The notes beneath the pieces are model-generated. The model worked only from the letters and a program-made list of their open reading frames with translations, did no database searches and was not told the origin of the DNA. Shown piece after piece: positions 7,092 to 17,076 of a stretch of DNA of 64,000 bases. Positions within the stretch are counted from its first letter, which is position 1; the number at the start of each line of letters is the position of its first letter. The position numbers and the translations under genes are program-made. Source of the stretch: Stenotrophomonas sp. WZN-1 (lineage in GTDB: Bacteria > Pseudomonadota > Gammaproteobacteria > Xanthomonadales > Xanthomonadaceae). The stretch is from contig NZ_CP021768.1 of assembly GCF_002192255.1 (NCBI RefSeq), forward strand, positions 316,001 through 380,000, given 5' to 3'.

Positions 7092-9917
7092 TTAGAAGCG
7101 CTGCTGGTACTTCATGTACATGAAGCGGCCGATGTCGAAGCCACCGTAGTAGGTGAAGCTGCTGTTCGGCTGGCTGTACATGATCGGACCCTGGTGGTTG
7201 AACACGTTGTTCACGCCCAGCGACACGGTGCCATCCCACGGCAGGCTGTAACGCACCTGCAGGTCGTGGAAGGTGTTGGAGCCCACCTTGTTGGTCGGCG
7301 ACGCGCTGGTGTACGACGAGCTGAAGCCCGGCATGTTGCACTCGTCCATGTACGAGCACTTCTCCTTCATGCTGGAGTAGTAGCGTGCGGTCCAGCCGAT
7401 GCCGAGGTCGCCGTACTGCCAATCCAGGTTGAAGGTGGAGCGCACGCGGAAGTCACCCGCCCAACCGGTACGCTGTTCCACCGGGGTGGTGGCGGCGCTG
7501 TCGTTGCGCTGCTCCAGGTAGTCGGTGTAGGTGGTGTTCCAGTTGACGGCGAACTTGCCGAACGCGGTGTCCGGCAGGCGGTAGCGCACGTTGATGTCAT
7601 AGCCGGCGGTTTCGCGGTAGCCCGCGTTGACCAGCGAGCGGTCCAGCGCGTTGACCTGGCCGTTGCTGCCACGGGTGAAGCGGCCGCAGGCGGCATCCGA
7701 ACCCTGCACGTAGCACTGTTCCAGGATGTTGGTGGCCGACTCACCGACGATGGCGTTGTCGATGCGGATCTTCCACCAGTCCAGGCTGACGTCCAGGCCC
7801 TGCACGAAGTCCGGGCTGTAGACCAGGCCCACGGTCCAGGTCTTGGCGGTTTCCGGCTTCAGGTCCGGGTTGGAACCCGAGCTGAAATCGGTGGTGGCCT
7901 GCTGGCCGGGCCTGGTGGCCACGCTGCCATCGCTGTTGAGCTGGCGGAAGTTGGCCGGCACCTTCAGCGCCTGGCAACGGGCAGCAACGGCCGGGCTGCT
8001 GGCGGCGGTACCGAAGGAGGTATCGCACGGGTCGGTGAACGAGTCGCGGCTGCTGACGGTGCCGCCGTAAAGGTCATCTACGGTTGGCGCACGGAAGCCG
8101 GTGCCGTAGGTGGCGCGCAACAGCAGGCTGTCGATCGGCTTCCACTTCAGGCCGAACTTGCTGTTGGTGGTGGAACCGAAGTTGTTGTAGTCCGAGTAGC
8201 GACCGGCCACGTCCAGCGACAGTTCGCGGGCGAACGGCAGGTCGGCCAGCAGCGGCACCTGCAGCTCCAGGTAGACCTCGTTGAGCGAGTAGTTGCCGCG
8301 GGTCGGCTGGCCGCTGGTGCCGGCGATCTCGCCCTTCTGCACCATCACGTCCGGCGTGTAGCTGGCTTCTTCGCTGCGGTGCTCGAAGCCCATCGCGGCC
8401 AGGATGTCGCCGGCCGGCAGGGTGAACAGCGAACCGGAGATGTTGCCGCTGGCGACCTTGGTGGTGCTCTGCATCTTGTCGACGAAGCGGGTGAACAGGT
8501 AGTCCTGCACGTCCTGGTTGCTCAGCGAGCCCGGGCCGGTGTAACCCATCGGGGCAGCCGGGTTCCACGGCACGCAGCCGGCGATCACCGCGCCCGGCGC
8601 ACCGCAGCGGGCCACGCTGCCGTCCATGAAGGACGGGCCGACGGCCAGGTTGACGTGCGGCTGGTACATGCTGCCGGTACCGATGCGCTCGCCTTCGTTG
8701 CGGTTGTACATGTAGTTGACGTTCCAGTCCCAGTACCGCGAACCGGTTTCGAAGCTGCCTTCCAGGCCGATGCTGGCGCGCTTGGTTTCCAGGTTGTTCT
8801 CGGTGCCGCGCGGTAGTTCCTCGGTGCGGTGCGCGAACAGCGCGTCCTGGCCCCACAGGTTGAACGCGCTGTCCTTGGACAGGGCGGCACGGCTGCCATT
8901 GCGGGCCTGTGCGGCGCTGACCGAGTACGGGTAACCGGCCAGGTGCTTGGTCGATTCGCGCTTGCTGTACAGCGCGTCGGCGACGATGCGCAGGTTGTCG
9001 GTGATCGAGAAGCCACCGTTGGCGAACACCGAGGTACGCTCCAGGCCGGTCAGCAGGCTCATGTTCGACTTGGTGTTGGCACCATCGGCCGGGTCCGGCG
9101 CATGGAAGTTGCCGGCCCTGCTCGGGTCGCCGCCCGGGCCCACGGTCAGGTTCTTGCCGCCGACGGTGACGTAGCCCCACGGGGTGTTGCCGTTGAGGCC
9201 ATCGTTCGGGTGGCGCGGACCGTTGGTGTAACGGCTGAACTCGCGGTCCTTGCCCAGCACTTCGTCTTCCTTGGTGCGCTCGGCGCCCACGCTGAACCAG
9301 CCGCGCTCGAAGGTCTTGCCGAAGGTCGCGCTGTAGGCGCGCTTCTGGCCGTCACCCTGGCCGTACTGGCCGACATAGACGCTGGCTTCGCCACCATCGA
9401 AATTCTTGCGGGTGATGATGTTGACCACACCGGCGATGGCATCGGAGCCGTACAGCGCGGAGGCGCCGTCGGTCAGCACTTCCACACGCTCGACGATGGA
9501 CGACGGGATCGAGGCCAGGTCGGAGTAACCGCCGGCGCTGACGCCCATGCGGCGGCCGTCGATCAGCACCAGGCTGCGTTCCGGGCCCAGGTTGCGCAGG
9601 CTGACGTACATGCCGCCGAAATCGCGCGAAGAGGTCAGCGACGAGGCGCGGCTCATGCTCGGCGCACCGGCGGCAGGAATGTCCTGCAGGATGTCGGCGA
9701 CGTTGACGTAGCCCTTCTTCTCGATCTCGGCGCGGTTGAGCGCGACCACCGGTTGTGCGGTTTCGACACTGGCCTGGCGGATGCGCGAGCCGGTGATTTC
9801 GATGCGGTCGAGGTTGGTCGGGGTATCGCCGGCGCTCTGTGCGAAGGCGGGGGTGGTGCAGCTGGCGGCCAGCGCGATGACGATCGCGTTGCGCAGCGGA
9901 TTGGTTTTCAGGGACAT
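7092..9917 (-). CDS. TonB-dependent outer membrane receptor
   Basis: A 941-residue TonB-dependent receptor. A signal peptide (MSLKTNPLRNAIVIALAAS, cleaved near AFA-QS) is followed by a TonB-box-like region (LDRIEITGSRIRQ). The plug contains LIDGRRMGVSAGG and the typical end VEVLTDGASALYGSDAIAGV. The barrel ends in a terminal phenylalanine (YQQRF), the usual BAM recognition signal. The size and the EITGSRIR sequence are typical of the large Xanthomonadaceae receptors often linked to carbohydrate or peptide uptake, but no neighbouring gene indicates a ligand. The start at 9917 was preferred over an in-frame ATG at 9947 because the signal peptide begins there. A terminator-like hairpin lies in its leader. 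Confidence 0.92.
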   Translation of the reverse strand: MSLKTNPLRNAIVIALAASCTTPAFAQSAGDTPTNLDRIEITGSRIRQASVETAQPVVALNRAEIEKKGYVNVADILQDIPAAGAPSMSRASSLTSSRDFGGMYVSLRNLGPERSLVLIDGRRMGVSAGGYSDLASIPSSIVERVEVLTDGASALYGSDAIAGVVNIITRKNFDGGEASVYVGQYGQGDGQKRAYSATFGKTFERGWFSVGAERTKEDEVLGKDREFSRYTNGPRHPNDGLNGNTPWGYVTVGGKNLTVGPGGDPSRAGNFHAPDPADGANTKSNMSLLTGLERTSVFANGGFSITDNLRIVADALYSKRESTKHLAGYPYSVSAAQARNGSRAALSKDSAFNLWGQDALFAHRTEELPRGTENNLETKRASIGLEGSFETGSRYWDWNVNYMYNRNEGERIGTGSMYQPHVNLAVGPSFMDGSVARCGAPGAVIAGCVPWNPAAPMGYTGPGSLSNQDVQDYLFTRFVDKMQSTTKVASGNISGSLFTLPAGDILAAMGFEHRSEEASYTPDVMVQKGEIAGTSGQPTRGNYSLNEVYLELQVPLLADLPFARELSLDVAGRYSDYNNFGSTTNSKFGLKWKPIDSLLLRATYGTGFRAPTVDDLYGGTVSSRDSFTDPCDTSFGTAASSPAVAARCQALKVPANFRQLNSDGSVATRPGQQATTDFSSGSNPDLKPETAKTWTVGLVYSPDFVQGLDVSLDWWKIRIDNAIVGESATNILEQCYVQGSDAACGRFTRGSNGQVNALDRSLVNAGYRETAGYDINVRYRLPDTAFGKFAVNWNTTYTDYLEQRNDSAATTPVEQRTGWAGDFRVRSTFNLDWQYGDLGIGWTARYYSSMKEKCSYMDECNMPGFSSSYTSASPTNKVGSNTFHDLQVRYSLPWDGTVSLGVNNVFNHQGPIMYSQPNSSFTYYGGFDIGRFMYMKYQQRF

Positions 9918-9939
9918 CCGTGAAATCTCGTGTTTCAGT

Positions 9940-9966
9940 AAAAACAAGCGCCCGTTCTATGGGCGC
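9940..9966 (-). promoter_or_regulatory. terminator-like hairpin in the receptor leader
   Basis: On the minus strand, GCGCCC-ATAGAAC-GGGCGC is followed by TTGTTTTT, 23 bases before the receptor start codon. A 6-bp GC stem with a T-rich tail resembles an intrinsic terminator, so it may act as an attenuator or only as an mRNA 5' stem-loop. Confidence 0.45.
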
Positions 9967-10276
9967 GTGGGGTGCTGCAAACCAACGTGGGGGGCGCGAT
10001 TCTAGAATGTTTCCATTCGTAACTGTTTGTCTCGGTGCCGCTGGAAGTGCGCGAAAATGAATCGCAACCAACAATCCACAGCTGCGCTGTGCGCAGCGTC
10101 ACGCGCGCTGCGTTTGCGATGGGCAGAGGCATCGATAGCGGCACAAACCCGGCATGCTTGAGCGGTTGCGACAACACGTCGCAGTGCGCGGCCATGCGCA
10201 GGTGCATCTTCAGTTGTGATGCGCCTGCGTGCATGAAATGCTCTTCGCGATTTCGTCGAAGGCAGGAGATGAAGGA
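9967..10276. other. intergenic region between divergent genes
   Basis: About 310 bp between the TonB receptor and the YrhB-domain gene. It is less GC-rich than its surroundings near 9999-10090. A small dyad GAATG-TTTC-CATTC lies near 10004-10018, next to TAGAAT on the minus strand, a possible -10 for the receptor. No convincing -35 or gene was seen. Confidence 0.4.
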
Positions 10277-10576
10277 ATGATCCAGCTCGAAGAAGCACGC
10301 CGCCGCGTGGAGGCTGCACTTGCCAGCGACGATGAGCCGGTTGCCATCACGCACGAGCATGAAGTGGTCGAAGGCTGGCTGTTCGGTTTCCAGTCGCTGC
10401 GCTACCTGCAATCCGGCGAGATCTCGGATGCGCTGGCCGGCAATGGACCGATCTTCGTCGACCGGCATACGGGCGAGCAGCACGCGTTGGGCACTGCGTG
10501 CGCGCCGGAGGAGGCGCTTCGCCAGCATCTGGCCCAGCGGCGCCCGCCATCCGATGCTGCAGCGGTGGATTCCTGA
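10277..10576 (+). CDS. YrhB/Imm35-type small domain protein
   Basis: A 99-residue acidic protein that fits the YrhB domain (also called immunity protein 35): an N-terminal helix (IQLEEARRRVEAAL), a strand pair with EHEVVEGWLFGFQS, then GNGPIFVDRHTGEQHALGTA. Family members either protect against polymorphic toxins or have unknown housekeeping roles (E. coli YrhB was reported as chaperone-like). No toxin gene lies beside it, so an immunity role is not supported here. GGAG sits about 9 bases before the ATG at 10277; an upstream ATG at 10229 has no such site. Confidence 0.7.
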   Translation: MIQLEEARRRVEAALASDDEPVAITHEHEVVEGWLFGFQSLRYLQSGEISDALAGNGPIFVDRHTGEQHALGTACAPEEALRQHLAQRRPPSDAAAVDS

Positions 10577-10587
10577 GTCCAGGAACG

Positions 10588-10616
10588 AAAAAGGGACGAA
10601 GCCTTCGCTCCGTCCC
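10588..10616 (-). terminator. probable terminator for the MacAB-like operon
   Basis: GGGACG and CGTCCC form a stem around an internal AAG/CTT pairing, preceded on the plus strand by AAAAA (a T-run on the minus strand). It lies 35 bp beyond the stop of the last permease gene. Confidence 0.5.
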
Positions 10617-10650
10617 CCTGCGTGATGCGCAGTCTGTCGCTGCGTGATGC

Positions 10651-11973
10651 TCAGGTTTCGCGCAGCGCCGTGGTGATCGGCAAACGTGCTGCGCGCAGTG
10701 CCGGGAACAGGCCGCCGACCAGGCCGATGCCCAATGCCCATTTCAGGCCGGTCCACAGCAGTTCCGGCGATACGTGGAACTTGAACACCACTGCGCTGAA
10801 GTTACTGCCGATGGTGGACACGCTGTAGCCATTGAACAGCAGCCACGCCACAGCGCAACCGAGCAGGCCGCCGAGCAGGGCCAGCAGCATCGTCTCCAGC
10901 ATCACCGCCGTCACCACCGGCAGTCCGCGGAAGCCGATCGCGCGCATGGTGGCGATTTCGCGCGCGCGCGTGGCCACTGCCGCGTACATGGTGTTGAGTG
11001 CGCCGAACACCGCACCCACCGCCATGATGGTGCCGATCACCTTGCCGAGGATGTCGATCAGCTTGGTCAGCCCGCCGCCCTGCTTGCTGTAGTAGACGCG
11101 GGTGGTTTCCACGTCCAGCTTCAGGCGCGGGTCGGCGGCGACGGCCGTCTTGAACTGCTCGAAGCCGGCCTTGCCCTCGGTGCGCACGCTGATCGACTGC
11201 CAGGCACTGCGCTGGTAGGTGGTGGCCAGCGTATCGGCGTCGGTCCACAGTTCTGAATCATGCGCGTCACCGGTGGCGAACACACCCACCACGGTCCAGG
11301 TCTGGTTGCCCAGGGTCAGCGTCTTGCCGACCTCCATGTCGCGGAACTGGCCCTTGGCGCCCTGGCCAACCACGATCTCGCGCAGGCCGGTGGCGAACTT
11401 GCGGCCCTCAACGATCTTGACCTTGTCATGCACCGCCCACGCCTGCGGGCCCACGCCGCGGAACTGCGCGTTGACGTCGGTGCCATCGGACTTGGACACC
11501 AGGTTGACCACCTGCGACAGCTCCGGCGAGAGCAGCGGCCGGCCCTGCGCATCGCGGCTGATGCCGGGCAGGGTGGACAGCATCGGTACCTGCTCGCGGG
11601 TGATCACCGAGTTGGTCTCGGCCTGCGAGCCACCGCGCAGCACGATAGCGGTGGTGTCATCGCCGGTGTTGTTGAGCGTGGCCTGGAAGCCTTCGCCCAT
11701 CGCCAGCATCGCCACCAGCACGCCGACCACGCCGGCGATGCCGACCACGATCACCGAGGACGCGCCCCAGCGCTGCGGCAGGCTGGCCACGCCGATGCGG
11801 GTGGCGGCCAGCGCCAGTCGCCCACCGCGGGTCAGCAGCAGCCACAGTGCCACCAGCACGGCCACGGCCAGCACGCCGATCCACGGCAGGCTGATCCACA
11901 GCACCAGGCCGATCACCAGCAGCAGGACCGTCACGCCGTTGCCCAGCCACTTCTTGAGTTTGCTCTTGAACAT
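10651..11973 (-). CDS. ABC transporter permease, MacB/FtsX type (second)
   Basis: A 440-residue FtsX-fold permease. Two N-terminal hydrophobic segments (residues about 12-47) precede a third at about 72-95, then a large periplasmic MacB_PCD-like domain (about 95-310). Three C-terminal helices follow, with GALNTMYAAVATRAREIATMRAIGF, the conserved coupling motif before the FtsX helices, at about residues 320-350. The extra N-terminal pair of helices is unusual for the family. It is the last gene of a four-gene operon (adaptor, ATPase, permease, permease) and probably forms a heterodimer with the permease encoded just upstream (13-bp gap). The substrate is unknown. Confidence 0.88.
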   Translation of the reverse strand: MFKSKLKKWLGNGVTVLLLVIGLVLWISLPWIGVLAVAVLVALWLLLTRGGRLALAATRIGVASLPQRWGASSVIVVGIAGVVGVLVAMLAMGEGFQATLNNTGDDTTAIVLRGGSQAETNSVITREQVPMLSTLPGISRDAQGRPLLSPELSQVVNLVSKSDGTDVNAQFRGVGPQAWAVHDKVKIVEGRKFATGLREIVVGQGAKGQFRDMEVGKTLTLGNQTWTVVGVFATGDAHDSELWTDADTLATTYQRSAWQSISVRTEGKAGFEQFKTAVAADPRLKLDVETTRVYYSKQGGGLTKLIDILGKVIGTIMAVGAVFGALNTMYAAVATRAREIATMRAIGFRGLPVVTAVMLETMLLALLGGLLGCAVAWLLFNGYSVSTIGSNFSAVVFKFHVSPELLWTGLKWALGIGLVGGLFPALRAARLPITTALRET

Positions 11974-11986
11974 GTCTGTGTTCTCC

Positions 11987-13144
11987 TCAGCGGCCGGCCA
12001 GTGCGTCGACGATCTTCAGGCGCTTGGCACGCAGCGCCGGCAACAGGCCGACGATGATGCCGATCACCACGATCAGGCCCAGCCCCATCAGCCAGGTCGG
12101 CGTCGGCACGTGCGGCGGCAGCATGCCCATGCTCTTCGGCCCGATCGCCGGCAGGATCAGGGCGGCCAGGCCCATGCCGATCAGGCCGCCCAGGCCGATC
12201 AGCAGCACCGACTCCACCATCACCAGGGTCAGCACGGTGCTGTCCTTGAAGCCCAGCGTCTTCAACGTGGCCAGTTCGGGCACGCGCTCGCGCACGGCCT
12301 GCGCCATGGTGTTGCCGGTCAACAGCAGCAGGGTGAAGAACACCGCGCCCATGATCGAGGTGACGATCATGCCGATATCCGCGAACTGCTTGACGAAGGC
12401 CTGCTGGAACGCCGATTCGGTCTGGGTCTTGGTCTCGTGGTCGGAGTTGGCCGAAATCGCGTCGATCGCCTGCGCCACCCGCGAGGAGTGGTCCGGGTTG
12501 TCCAGCGTCACCGTGTACCAGCTCACCTGGTTCTTGATGTAGTCGTTGGATTCATCGAAGTACTTCCAGTTCATCATCAACTGGCGTTCTTCGTTGGCGG
12601 CCAGCGCACGGTCCTTGGAGCGGTAGATGCCCTTGAGCACCAACGGCCAGTCGTTGCTGCCGCCACGCGGGAAGATCGTTGCCTGCAGCGGGATGGTGTC
12701 GCCGATCTTCCAGCCGAACTGCTTGGCCAGGGTTTCGCCGACGATGGCACCGGTGCGGGTCTGCTTCCAGTCTTCCAGCTGTGCCGGGTCGATCTGCAGC
12801 TCGCGGTAGACATCGAAGTAGTTGGGTGACACCGAGAAGTTCGGGAAGAAGTTCTTCGGGTCCTGGTAGATGCCGCCGAACCACATGCCATAGGCCACGT
12901 CGCGCACGCCGGCAACCTGCCGCACCTGCGCCTCCAGGCGGATCGGCAGCGACTGGGTGATCGACAGCCGCGAAGCCACGACCAGCCGGTTGGCGCCTTC
13001 CACGCTGCCGCCGGAGGTGAATGCCACGCGCACCGAATCGAGCATGCCGAACAGCAGGAACGCGGCCACCACGGAGAGCAGGGTCAACAACGTGCGGGTA
13101 CGGCTGCGGAACAGCTGCGCCCACACCAACGAGAAGTATTTCAT
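11987..13144 (-). CDS. ABC transporter permease, MacB/FtsX type (first)
   Basis: A 385-residue FtsX-family permease with one N-terminal helix (about 13-33), a periplasmic domain (about 35-265) and three C-terminal helices with VRERVPELATLKTLGFKD in the coupling loop. It lacks its own ATPase domain, unlike canonical MacB, and is served by the separate ATPase encoded upstream. The 14-bp gap to the ATPase and 13-bp gap to the second permease indicate one transcript. Cargo cannot be predicted; MacAB-like systems export macrolides, peptides or lipoproteins. Confidence 0.88.
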   Translation of the reverse strand: MKYFSLVWAQLFRSRTRTLLTLLSVVAAFLLFGMLDSVRVAFTSGGSVEGANRLVVASRLSITQSLPIRLEAQVRQVAGVRDVAYGMWFGGIYQDPKNFFPNFSVSPNYFDVYRELQIDPAQLEDWKQTRTGAIVGETLAKQFGWKIGDTIPLQATIFPRGGSNDWPLVLKGIYRSKDRALAANEERQLMMNWKYFDESNDYIKNQVSWYTVTLDNPDHSSRVAQAIDAISANSDHETKTQTESAFQQAFVKQFADIGMIVTSIMGAVFFTLLLLTGNTMAQAVRERVPELATLKTLGFKDSTVLTLVMVESVLLIGLGGLIGMGLAALILPAIGPKSMGMLPPHVPTPTWLMGLGLIVVIGIIVGLLPALRAKRLKIVDALAGR

Positions 13145-13158
13145 CGCCGTGGCCTCCG

Positions 13159-13848
<690 letters not shown>

Positions 13849-13950
13849 GGGTGGTTCTCCACGGAAGGCGGGAAACGGGGAAGCGCACCCGCGATGGCCG
13901 CAGGCGTGCGTCAAGCGGTGTTGCCGGCGGCGCCCGCAGGCGCCAGGCCG

Positions 13951-15198
13951 TTACTGGGCTTGTTTCTGTTGCACCTTGGCGCCATCGCGCAGGGTGTCCG
14001 GCGGGTTCACCACCACCGATTCACCTGCGTTCACGCCCTTGAGGATCTGGCGGTCCTTGCCCATCGCCTGGCCGGCCTCGACCGTGCGCTGCTGCACGCG
14101 GCTCTCGTCACCCAGCACAAAGGCCACCGAGGCGCCCTCGCGCTGCACCACGGCGCCCGCCGGCACGCGCACGCCCTGCGGCTTGGCGGCCGCCTGCGGC
14201 TGCGCCTGTTCCAGGAAGCTGACCCGCACGCCCATCTCCGGCACGATGCGCGGGTCTTTCACCTTCAGTGCCACGCGCACCTTCACCGTGGCCTTGCCGC
14301 GGTCGGCGGTGGGGATGATGGCGATCACCTCGCCGGGAATCTTCCATTCCGGATAGGCGTTGAGCGTGGCTTCCACCGGCATCTTCGGCTGCACGCGGCC
14401 GATGAAGGCCTCGCCGACCTCGACTTCGATCTCCAGCGAGTCCATGTCGACGATGGTGCCGATGCCGGTACGGGTGAAACCGCCGCCGGCCGACAGCGGC
14501 GAGACGATTTCACCCGGTTGCGCTGCCTTGGCGGTGACCACGCCGGAGAACGGCGCGCGCACGATGTTGTTGTCCACGCCCAGGTCGGCGATGGCCAGCT
14601 GGTCGTTGGCAACCTTGACGTTGCGCTGTGCGGTGTCCAGCTGTGCACGCAGGCTGTCGCGCTGGGCCACGGCCTGGTCGTACTGCGAGCGCGACACCAG
14701 CTGCTGCCCGACCAGTGCCTGCAGGCGGCTGGCTTCGGCGGCAGCCTGCTTCTGCTGTGCTTCCAGCCCGGCGACCTGGCTGCGCGCGGCCTGCAGCTGC
14801 GAGGCATACAGGCTGCGCTGGGCATCGGCATCGATCGGGTCCAGCGTGGCCATGATCTGGCCCTGCTCCACGCGCATGCCTTCCTCGATCATGACCTCGC
14901 GCACCTTGCCGGTGATCTTGGCCGAGACCGTGGCCATGCGCCGGGCGACCACGTAGCCGCTGGCGTCGAGCACCGAACTGCTGGCGCTGCCCTGCTGGAT
15001 GGCCACGGCGGGGGCGGTTTCCACGTCCACCGCCGGCGCGCGGCCGAACAGGGCGAAGGCCGCAGCGGCCAGCAGCAACACGACCACGATGATCGCGATC
15101 CATAGCCAGCGGCGGCCACCGCCACTGCCACCGGAGGCGGGCGGCGGCGATTTGCGGTCGATACGGAGTTCCTTCAACAGCTCGGCAGAAGCGTTCAT
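13951..15198 (-). CDS. periplasmic adaptor (membrane fusion protein), MacA-like
   Basis: A 415-residue membrane fusion protein. A cytoplasmic N-terminus is followed by one membrane helix (WLWIAIIVVVLLLAAAAFALF, about residues 30-50; positions only), then a split lipoyl domain (SGYVVARRMATVSAKITGKV and IVRAPFSGVVTAKAAQPGE), a long coiled-coil hairpin between them (about 115-195), and beta-barrel and membrane-proximal domains. It links the inner-membrane ABC complex to an outer-membrane channel that is not encoded here. The start at 15198 has GGAAC upstream; an ATG 9 bases earlier is equally possible. It heads the four-gene operon. Confidence 0.88.
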   Translation of the reverse strand: MNASAELLKELRIDRKSPPPASGGSGGGRRWLWIAIIVVVLLLAAAAFALFGRAPAVDVETAPAVAIQQGSASSSVLDASGYVVARRMATVSAKITGKVREVMIEEGMRVEQGQIMATLDPIDADAQRSLYASQLQAARSQVAGLEAQQKQAAAEASRLQALVGQQLVSRSQYDQAVAQRDSLRAQLDTAQRNVKVANDQLAIADLGVDNNIVRAPFSGVVTAKAAQPGEIVSPLSAGGGFTRTGIGTIVDMDSLEIEVEVGEAFIGRVQPKMPVEATLNAYPEWKIPGEVIAIIPTADRGKATVKVRVALKVKDPRIVPEMGVRVSFLEQAQPQAAAKPQGVRVPAGAVVQREGASVAFVLGDESRVQQRTVEAGQAMGKDRQILKGVNAGESVVVNPPDTLRDGAKVQQKQAQ

Positions 15199-15370
15199 TC
15201 GTTCCATCACAGGCGTTCGGGCGGGTGTGGCCGGAAGAGCGGACGGCGGCGGTTCCGGCGGTGGAGCGTGCGGCACAGCATGAAGGCAGGCACAGCGATG
15301 ACGGCAGTGACAGCTGTCACCCGATGACACTGACGGCGGCAACTGCGAAATGTGACCACGGCGGCACAGG

Positions 15371-16297
15371 ATGGCAACGTTCCCGCTACCGGTACCGCCC
15401 ATGGATCCGATCGCCCCGTCGCTGGCCCGCCTGCAGCAGGTGCAGGTGCGCTACCGCGACCATACCGCCCTGCATGGCATCGACCTGCAGGTCCGCGCTG
15501 GCCAGGTGCTGGCATTGCTGGGCCGCAACGGTGCCGGCAAGAGTACCGCGATCAGCGTGCTGTTGGGCCTGCGCCGTGCCGACGCCGGCCAGGTCGAACT
15601 GCTCGGCGGCGACCCGCAGCAGCGCGCCAGCCGTACCGGCCTGGGCGTGATGCTGCAGAGCACCAGCCTGCCGCCGATGCTGCAGGTGGACGAACTGGTG
15701 GCGCAGGCCAGCGCCTGCTATCCCGACCCGATGCCGTTGCAGGAGGTGCTGCAGCGCGCTGGCCTGCAGGCGCTGGCGCGCCGTCGCTATGGCCGGCTGT
15801 CCGGCGGCCAGCAGCGTGCGGTGCAATTCGCCATCGCCCTGTGTGGCCGCCCACGCGTACTGTTCCTGGATGAGCCCACCACCGGCCTGGACATCCAGGC
15901 GCGGCAGGCGATGTGGCAGGCGATCCGGCAGTTGGTGGCCGAAGGCTGCGGTGTGCTGCTGACCACCCATTACCTGGAGGAGGCCGAAGCATTGGCGCAG
16001 CAGGTGGTGGTGCTGGAGCAGGGGCGGGTGCTGGCCGATGCCCCGCTGAGCGAGCTGCGCCTGGCCGACCGGCCGCGCCGGATTCGTTGCCGCAGTGTGC
16101 TGTCCGCCGACGACGTGCAGCAGTGGCCGGGTGTAAAGGAGGTGCAGCGCGACGGCGAATACCTGCAGCTGCTGGCGAGCCCGGCCGAGCCGGTGGTGGC
16201 CCGCCTGCTGGCCGCCGATGCGCAGCTGCGCGAACTGGAAGTACAGGGCGCAGCGCTGGCCGACGCCTTCCTCGACATGACCCGGGAGGCCGCATGA
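15371..16297 (+). CDS. ABC-2 type transporter ATPase
   Basis: A 308-residue DrrA/CcmA-type ATPase: Walker A GRNGAGKS (51-58), Q-loop MLQSTSLPP, signature LSGGQQR (143-149), Walker B LFLDEPTTGLD (164-174) and H-loop TTHYLEEAE. The roughly 95 residues after the core form the usual accessory domain of this class. The start is uncertain; ATG at 15371 was used, and ATG at 15401 would remove ten residues. The permease gene overlaps by 4 bp, and a two-component system follows, an arrangement seen in antibiotic or membrane-stress exporters such as the Bacillus des locus. Confidence 0.88.
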   Translation: MATFPLPVPPMDPIAPSLARLQQVQVRYRDHTALHGIDLQVRAGQVLALLGRNGAGKSTAISVLLGLRRADAGQVELLGGDPQQRASRTGLGVMLQSTSLPPMLQVDELVAQASACYPDPMPLQEVLQRAGLQALARRRYGRLSGGQQRAVQFAIALCGRPRVLFLDEPTTGLDIQARQAMWQAIRQLVAEGCGVLLTTHYLEEAEALAQQVVVLEQGRVLADAPLSELRLADRPRRIRCRSVLSADDVQQWPGVKEVQRDGEYLQLLASPAEPVVARLLAADAQLRELEVQGAALADAFLDMTREAA

Positions 16298-17070
16298 ACA
16301 CGCTGATCCGCACCGCCGGGCAACCGCTGCCTGTGTGGCGGCAGGTACTGCGCCCCTACCGTGCCGAACTGCTGGCCGAATTGCGCCGGGCCTGGCGCAC
16401 GCCGGCGTTCGCGGTGCCCTCGCTGCTGTTCCCGGTGTTGTTCTACCTGCTGTTCGGCGTACTGCTGGGGCGCGGTCACGCGCCGCTGTACCTGCTGGCC
16501 ACCTACTGTGTGTTCGGTGCGATGGCGCCGGCACTGTTTGGCTTCGGCGTGCAGCTGGCGCTGGACCGCGAAGGCGGCCTGCTGACCCTCAAGCGCGCGC
16601 TGCCGATGCCGGCCGCAGCACCGCTGCTGGCACGGCTGGCCATGGCGGTGATGTTCGCGCTGCTTGTGGCATCGTTGCTGATCGGCGTGGCGCGCGTGTT
16701 CGGTGGCGTGCAGCTGCACGCGCTGCAGGTGCTGCAGCTGCTGGCGGTGGCAGGATTGGCGGCGCTGCCGCTGGGGGCGATCGGCCTGCTGATCGGCAGC
16801 CATGTCACTGCCAGTGCGGCGCCAGCGATGGTCAACCTGGTCTACCTGCCGCTGGCCCTGCTGTCGGGCCTGTGGCTGCCGCTGTCGGCGCTGCCCACGG
16901 TGTTCTCGACGATGGCACCGCTGTGGCCGACCTGGCATCTGGCACAGCTGGCACTGCCGGTGGTCGGGCTGCCATCCATCGGCAGTCTCGCCGGTCACCT
17001 GCTGGTGCTGCTGGCGGTCACGGTGGTGGCGCTGCTGTTGGCACGGCGCCGCCTGCGCCGGATCGGCTGA
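16294..17070 (+). CDS. ABC-2 type transporter permease
   Basis: A 258-residue permease with six predicted helices (about residues 40-62, 65-85, 110-135, 148-168, 178-198 and 228-250). The segment PLALLSGLWLPLSALP matches the ABC-2 signature region. It starts with ATG overlapping the ATPase stop (ATGA) and probably dimerises to form the channel powered by that ATPase. Export substrate unknown; lipids, drugs or antimicrobial peptides are typical. Confidence 0.88.
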   Translation: MNTLIRTAGQPLPVWRQVLRPYRAELLAELRRAWRTPAFAVPSLLFPVLFYLLFGVLLGRGHAPLYLLATYCVFGAMAPALFGFGVQLALDREGGLLTLKRALPMPAAAPLLARLAMAVMFALLVASLLIGVARVFGGVQLHALQVLQLLAVAGLAALPLGAIGLLIGSHVTASAAPAMVNLVYLPLALLSGLWLPLSALPTVFSTMAPLWPTWHLAQLALPVVGLPSIGSLAGHLLVLLAVTVVALLLARRRLRRIG

Positions 17071-17076
17071 ACTGGC

